Shown piece by piece: positions 40,943 through 43,366 of a stretch of 43,366 nucleotides of DNA; the stretch's first letter is position 1; every line of letters starts with the position of its first letter. Source of the DNA: Longimicrobium sp. (lineage in GTDB: Bacteria > Gemmatimonadota > Gemmatimonadetes > Longimicrobiales > Longimicrobiaceae); contig NZ_DASVSF010000080.1 of NCBI RefSeq assembly GCF_036388275.1, forward strand, positions 1 to 43,366, read 5' to 3'. The position numbers and the translations under genes were made by a program. The notes under the pieces are model-generated. The model was not told where the DNA came from, searched no databases, and saw only the letters and a list, made by a program, of their open reading frames with translations.

Positions 40943-42889
40943 ATGACCGTTCGAACCTTTCTTCCGCTGGCCGCCGCCGCGCTGCTGACCGGCGCGTGCG
41001 TTCCCGCCGCCACGCGCTCCATGCCCGAGCCCCTGTGCGGCCCCAACGACGTCCCGCCCCAACCGTCGCCCGAGGCGCCGCCCATGGCCCTGCAGCCGCT
41101 GGTGCGCGACATCCACTCGTTCGCGCAGCCCAACGAAGCGCGCGTGCGGCACGTGGACTTGGACCTGCGCGCCGACTTCGCCGCCAAGACGCTGTCCGGC
41201 ACCGCCAGCCTGAACGTGGCCGCGGCCGCCGGCGCCGACGACGTGGTGCTCGACACCAAGGGGCTCGCCATCCAGTCGGTGACGGACCGCGCCGGCCAGC
41301 CCCTCCGCTGGGCGCTCGGCGCGGCGGACAGCATCCTGGGCCAGCCGCTGACGGTGCAATTGCCGGGCGGGGGCGACCACGTGCTGGTCATCCGCTACCA
41401 GACCAGCCCCACCGCCAGCGCGCTGCAGTGGCTGACGCCGGAGCAGACGGCCGGCAAGCGCCATCCGTACCTGTTCTCGCAGGGCCAAGCCATCCTCACG
41501 CGGACGTGGATTCCTACGCAGGACAGCCCGGGGATCCGCCAGACGTACAGCGCCCGCATCGTGGTTCCCGCCGAGCTGAAGGCGGTGATGAGCGCCGAGA
41601 TGCTGACGCCCCAGGGCGAACCGGTGTCCGGCGGCCGCGCCTTCCGTTTCCGGATGGGTGAGGCGGTTCCGCCGTACCTGATCGCGCTGGCCGTGGGCGA
41701 CCTGGCGTTCCGTCCGCTGGGCCCCCGCACCGGCGTCTACACCGAGCCCGGGATGCTGGAGCGCAGCGCCAACGAGCTGGCCGAGCTGGAGAAGTTCGTC
41801 GACGCCGCCGAGTCGCTCTACGGGCCCTACCGCTGGGGCCGCTACGACGTGCTGGTGCTGCCGCCGTCCTTCCCCTTCGGCGGGATGGAAAACCCGCGCC
41901 TGACCTTCGCCACGCCCACCATCCTGGCGGGGGACCGCTCGCTGGTGTCGCTGATCGCGCACGAGCTGGCGCACTCGTGGTCGGGCAACTTGGTGACGAA
42001 CGCCACCTGGGCCGACTTCTGGCTGAACGAGGGGTTCACCACCTACTTCGAGAACCGCATCATGGAGGCGATGTTCGGCCCGGAGCGCGCCGCCATGCTG
42101 GCGAGCCTGGGGTGGCGCGGGCTGCAGTCGGCGGTGGTGGACGCCGGCGGCCCCACGGGCGCCGACACGCGGCTCCACATCGACTTGGCAGGGCGCGACC
42201 CCGACGCGGGGATGACGGACATCGCGTACGAGAAGGGCGCGGCGTTCCTGCGGACTGTCGAGCAGGTCGTTGGCCGCGAGCGGTGGGACGCGTACCTGCG
42301 TTCGTACTTCGACCGACACGCCTTCCGGCCGATGACCACGGAGACGTTCCTGGCCGACCTGCGCGCCAACCTCACCCGCGGCGACGCGGAGCTGGAGCGG
42401 CGGATCGGGCTGGAGCAGTGGGCGTACCAGCCCGGCGTGCCGGCCAACGCGGTGCAGCCGCAGTCGGGCGCCTTCGCCCGCGTGGAAGCGCAGGCGCGCG
42501 CCTTCGGGCAGGGGACGGCGGCGGCGCGGCTGCAGACGAGCGGGTGGAGCACGCAGGAGTGGCAGCACTTCCTGGGCTCGCTGCCGCAGCGGCTGACGCG
42601 GGCGCAGCTGGCGGACCTGGACCGCGCGTTCGGCCTGTCGCGGCAGGGGAACAGTGAAATCCTGTTCGGATGGCTGACCATCGCGGTGCGCAACCGCTAC
42701 GAGCCGGCGCTCCCGGCGCTGGAGCAGTTCCTGACCAGCCAGGGCCGCCGCAAGTTCGTGCGCCCGCTCTTCGCGGCGCTGATGGAGCAGGGCGAGTGGG
42801 GCAGGGGCCACGCCCGCCGCATCTACGCCATCGCGCGGCCGGGCTACCACCCGGTGACCTCGGGCTCGGTGGACGCGATCGTGAAGTAG
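40943..42889 (+). CDS. M1 family aminopeptidase (leukotriene-A4-hydrolase-like)
   Basis: A 648-residue exported zinc aminopeptidase. A lipobox (LLTGACVPA) marks a lipoprotein. The exopeptidase motif GGMEN is at 313-317, the zinc site HELAH at 340-344, and the third ligand E363 lies in WLNEGFTTYFE. A helical C-terminal domain (VRNRYEPALPALEQFL) matches the leukotriene-A4-hydrolase type. It would remove N-terminal residues from peptides outside the inner membrane. The ATG at 40943 begins the signal peptide. Confidence 0.93.
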   Translation: MTVRTFLPLAAAALLTGACVPAATRSMPEPLCGPNDVPPQPSPEAPPMALQPLVRDIHSFAQPNEARVRHVDLDLRADFAAKTLSGTASLNVAAAAGADDVVLDTKGLAIQSVTDRAGQPLRWALGAADSILGQPLTVQLPGGGDHVLVIRYQTSPTASALQWLTPEQTAGKRHPYLFSQGQAILTRTWIPTQDSPGIRQTYSARIVVPAELKAVMSAEMLTPQGEPVSGGRAFRFRMGEAVPPYLIALAVGDLAFRPLGPRTGVYTEPGMLERSANELAELEKFVDAAESLYGPYRWGRYDVLVLPPSFPFGGMENPRLTFATPTILAGDRSLVSLIAHELAHSWSGNLVTNATWADFWLNEGFTTYFENRIMEAMFGPERAAMLASLGWRGLQSAVVDAGGPTGADTRLHIDLAGRDPDAGMTDIAYEKGAAFLRTVEQVVGRERWDAYLRSYFDRHAFRPMTTETFLADLRANLTRGDAELERRIGLEQWAYQPGVPANAVQPQSGAFARVEAQARAFGQGTAAARLQTSGWSTQEWQHFLGSLPQRLTRAQLADLDRAFGLSRQGNSEILFGWLTIAVRNRYEPALPALEQFLTSQGRRKFVRPLFAALMEQGEWGRGHARRIYAIARPGYHPVTSGSVDAIVK

Positions 42890-42977
42890 GGGCGCGGCCC
42901 CGACCCCGGCCCTGCTGGGGCGCGACAGGGGTCATCCCGACGCACCCTCGTCATCGACAGGCGAACGCGCCACAGCC

Positions 42978-43042
42978 TGTCATCCTGAGGCCCAGGCGCA
43001 CAGTACCAGCCCGCAGTACAGGCCTCGCGGGCCGAAGGATCT
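42978..43042 (+). repeat. Dispersed TGTCATCCTGAG...GAAGGATC repeat, copy 3
   Basis: It opens TGTCATCCTGAGGC and ends GCCGAAGGATCTAGCC, with a middle different from copies 1 and 2. The gene-free stretch 42890-43256 holds this repeat, the hairpin at 43142-43170 and the repeat at 43215-43248. Confidence 0.65.
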
Positions 43043-43141
43043 AGCCGCGGATACGTACAAGCCGGGGCGCGGCAGCGGTCACCATATCCGAGGCCTCGGC
43101 TGCCGTGGGGCCCTCACCCGGCCGCGCTGACACGCGTGCCA

Positions 43142-43170
43142 CCCTCTCCCACAAACAGCGTGGGAGAGGG
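43142..43170 (-). repeat. CCCTCTCCC hairpin repeat, copy 2
   Basis: CCCTCTCCCAC (43142-43152) pairs perfectly with GTGGGAGAGGG (43160-43170). The loop AAACAGC is the reverse complement of the GCTGTTT loop of copy 1 at 15135-15165, so this copy is inverted and its loop conserved. Confidence 0.75.
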
Positions 43171-43214
43171 GGTACACTTCAGGAATGCGGTGCGGCGGCA
43201 GCACATAAGCAGAA

Positions 43215-43248
43215 GCCTCGGCCCCGCTGGGGCGACTGAAGTCGCGGC
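43215..43248. repeat. Dispersed repeat with GGGGCGACTGAAGTCGC core, copy 2
   Basis: It shares 24 identical bases with copy 1 (12455-12478). Identity ends exactly at 43248, one base before the probable end of the insertion sequence. Confidence 0.75.
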
Positions 43249-43366
43249 GTAACCGTTCAGGTGGCAGCAGCCAGGAGCTTGGGTGCAGCGTTGCCGGAGC
43301 GCAGGGCGGCGATGGAAAGAGCAATGAAGTCGAGCGGGTGCACCTTCTGCTGCTGGCAGGTGGCGC
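43249..43366 (-). mobile_element. End of a probable IS66-family insertion sequence, cut by the window
   Basis: From 43249 the sequence starts GTAACCGTTCAGG. IS66-family ends commonly start with GTAA, so this could be the terminal inverted repeat. The transposase stop codon lies inside it. The other end is beyond the window, so the identification cannot be completed here. Confidence 0.45.
43257..43366 (-). CDS. IS66-like transposase, C-terminal fragment
   Basis: The last 35 residues of a minus-strand protein, read from the window edge: ATCQQQKVHPLDFIALS, then AALRSGNAAPKLL, then a stop at 43257-43259. This T-C-x-Q-Q...L-D-F...G-x-A-A-P-x-L-L pattern resembles the C-terminus of IS66-family transposases. 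The rest lies outside, so whether it is intact is unknown. Confidence 0.5.
   Translation of the reverse strand, partial: ATCQQQKVHPLDFIALSIAALRSGNAAPKLLAAAT

Overview
The window is GC-rich bacterial chromosome with tightly packed genes on both strands. I infer a member of the Gemmatimonadota, most likely Longimicrobium or a close relative. The inference rests on strong GC bias at third codon positions, many short lipoproteins, a glutaminyl-tRNA synthetase with a C-terminal GatB/YqeY domain, a pinensin-type lanthipeptide precursor, and several families of short dispersed intergenic repeats. No rRNA, tRNA or CRISPR array was found.

Layout. 1-5300: an octamer repeat array, a small helical protein, an App1-type phosphatase-like protein, an Atg22/UMF1-type MFS permease and a sodium:solute symporter. 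5286-12404: an acyltransferase divergent from a YheT-type hydrolase, then an HD-domain protein, a GAF protein, a YpsA-like protein, an RmlD-like reductase, a DUF2059 protein and two small unknowns. 12405-15850: an accessory stretch with a frameshifted helix-turn-helix gene, two secreted proteins and a BrnT/BrnA toxin-antitoxin pair with a readable promoter-operator. 15855-20899: an unknown conserved protein divergent from a translationally coupled pair, an L-amino-acid-oxidase-like flavoenzyme and a ThDP-dependent 2-keto-acid-decarboxylase-like enzyme whose active-site motifs are altered. 21374-28474: a secreted phospholipase D-like protein, a three-domain amidase, a beta-propeller lipoprotein, a VOC protein, a methyltransferase, and a TraB/GumN-like protein overlapping an HExxH membrane protein. 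28602-36434: an accessory stretch with a frameshifted membrane gene, an Ig-like lipoprotein, two antitoxin-like genes without toxins, an orphan lanthipeptide precursor flanked by its own promoter and terminator, a GH43 glycosidase with six ricin-type repeats, a broken copy of those repeats, and fragments resembling the 3' end of glnS. 36435-42889: glnS, a DUF5715 peptidase-like protein, arginase and an M1 aminopeptidase. 42890-43366: dispersed repeats and the 3' end of a probable IS66-family element.

How the genes may work together. The clearest metabolic unit is the oxidase/ThDP pair: an amino acid would be oxidised to a 2-keto acid, which the coupled enzyme could then convert. Most other genes are single transcription units separated by strong GC-rich hairpins. 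Many encode exported proteins acting on cell wall, polysaccharide, phospholipid or peptide, which suits a scavenging soil bacterium. All functions are inferred by reading the protein sequences; no database search was run.
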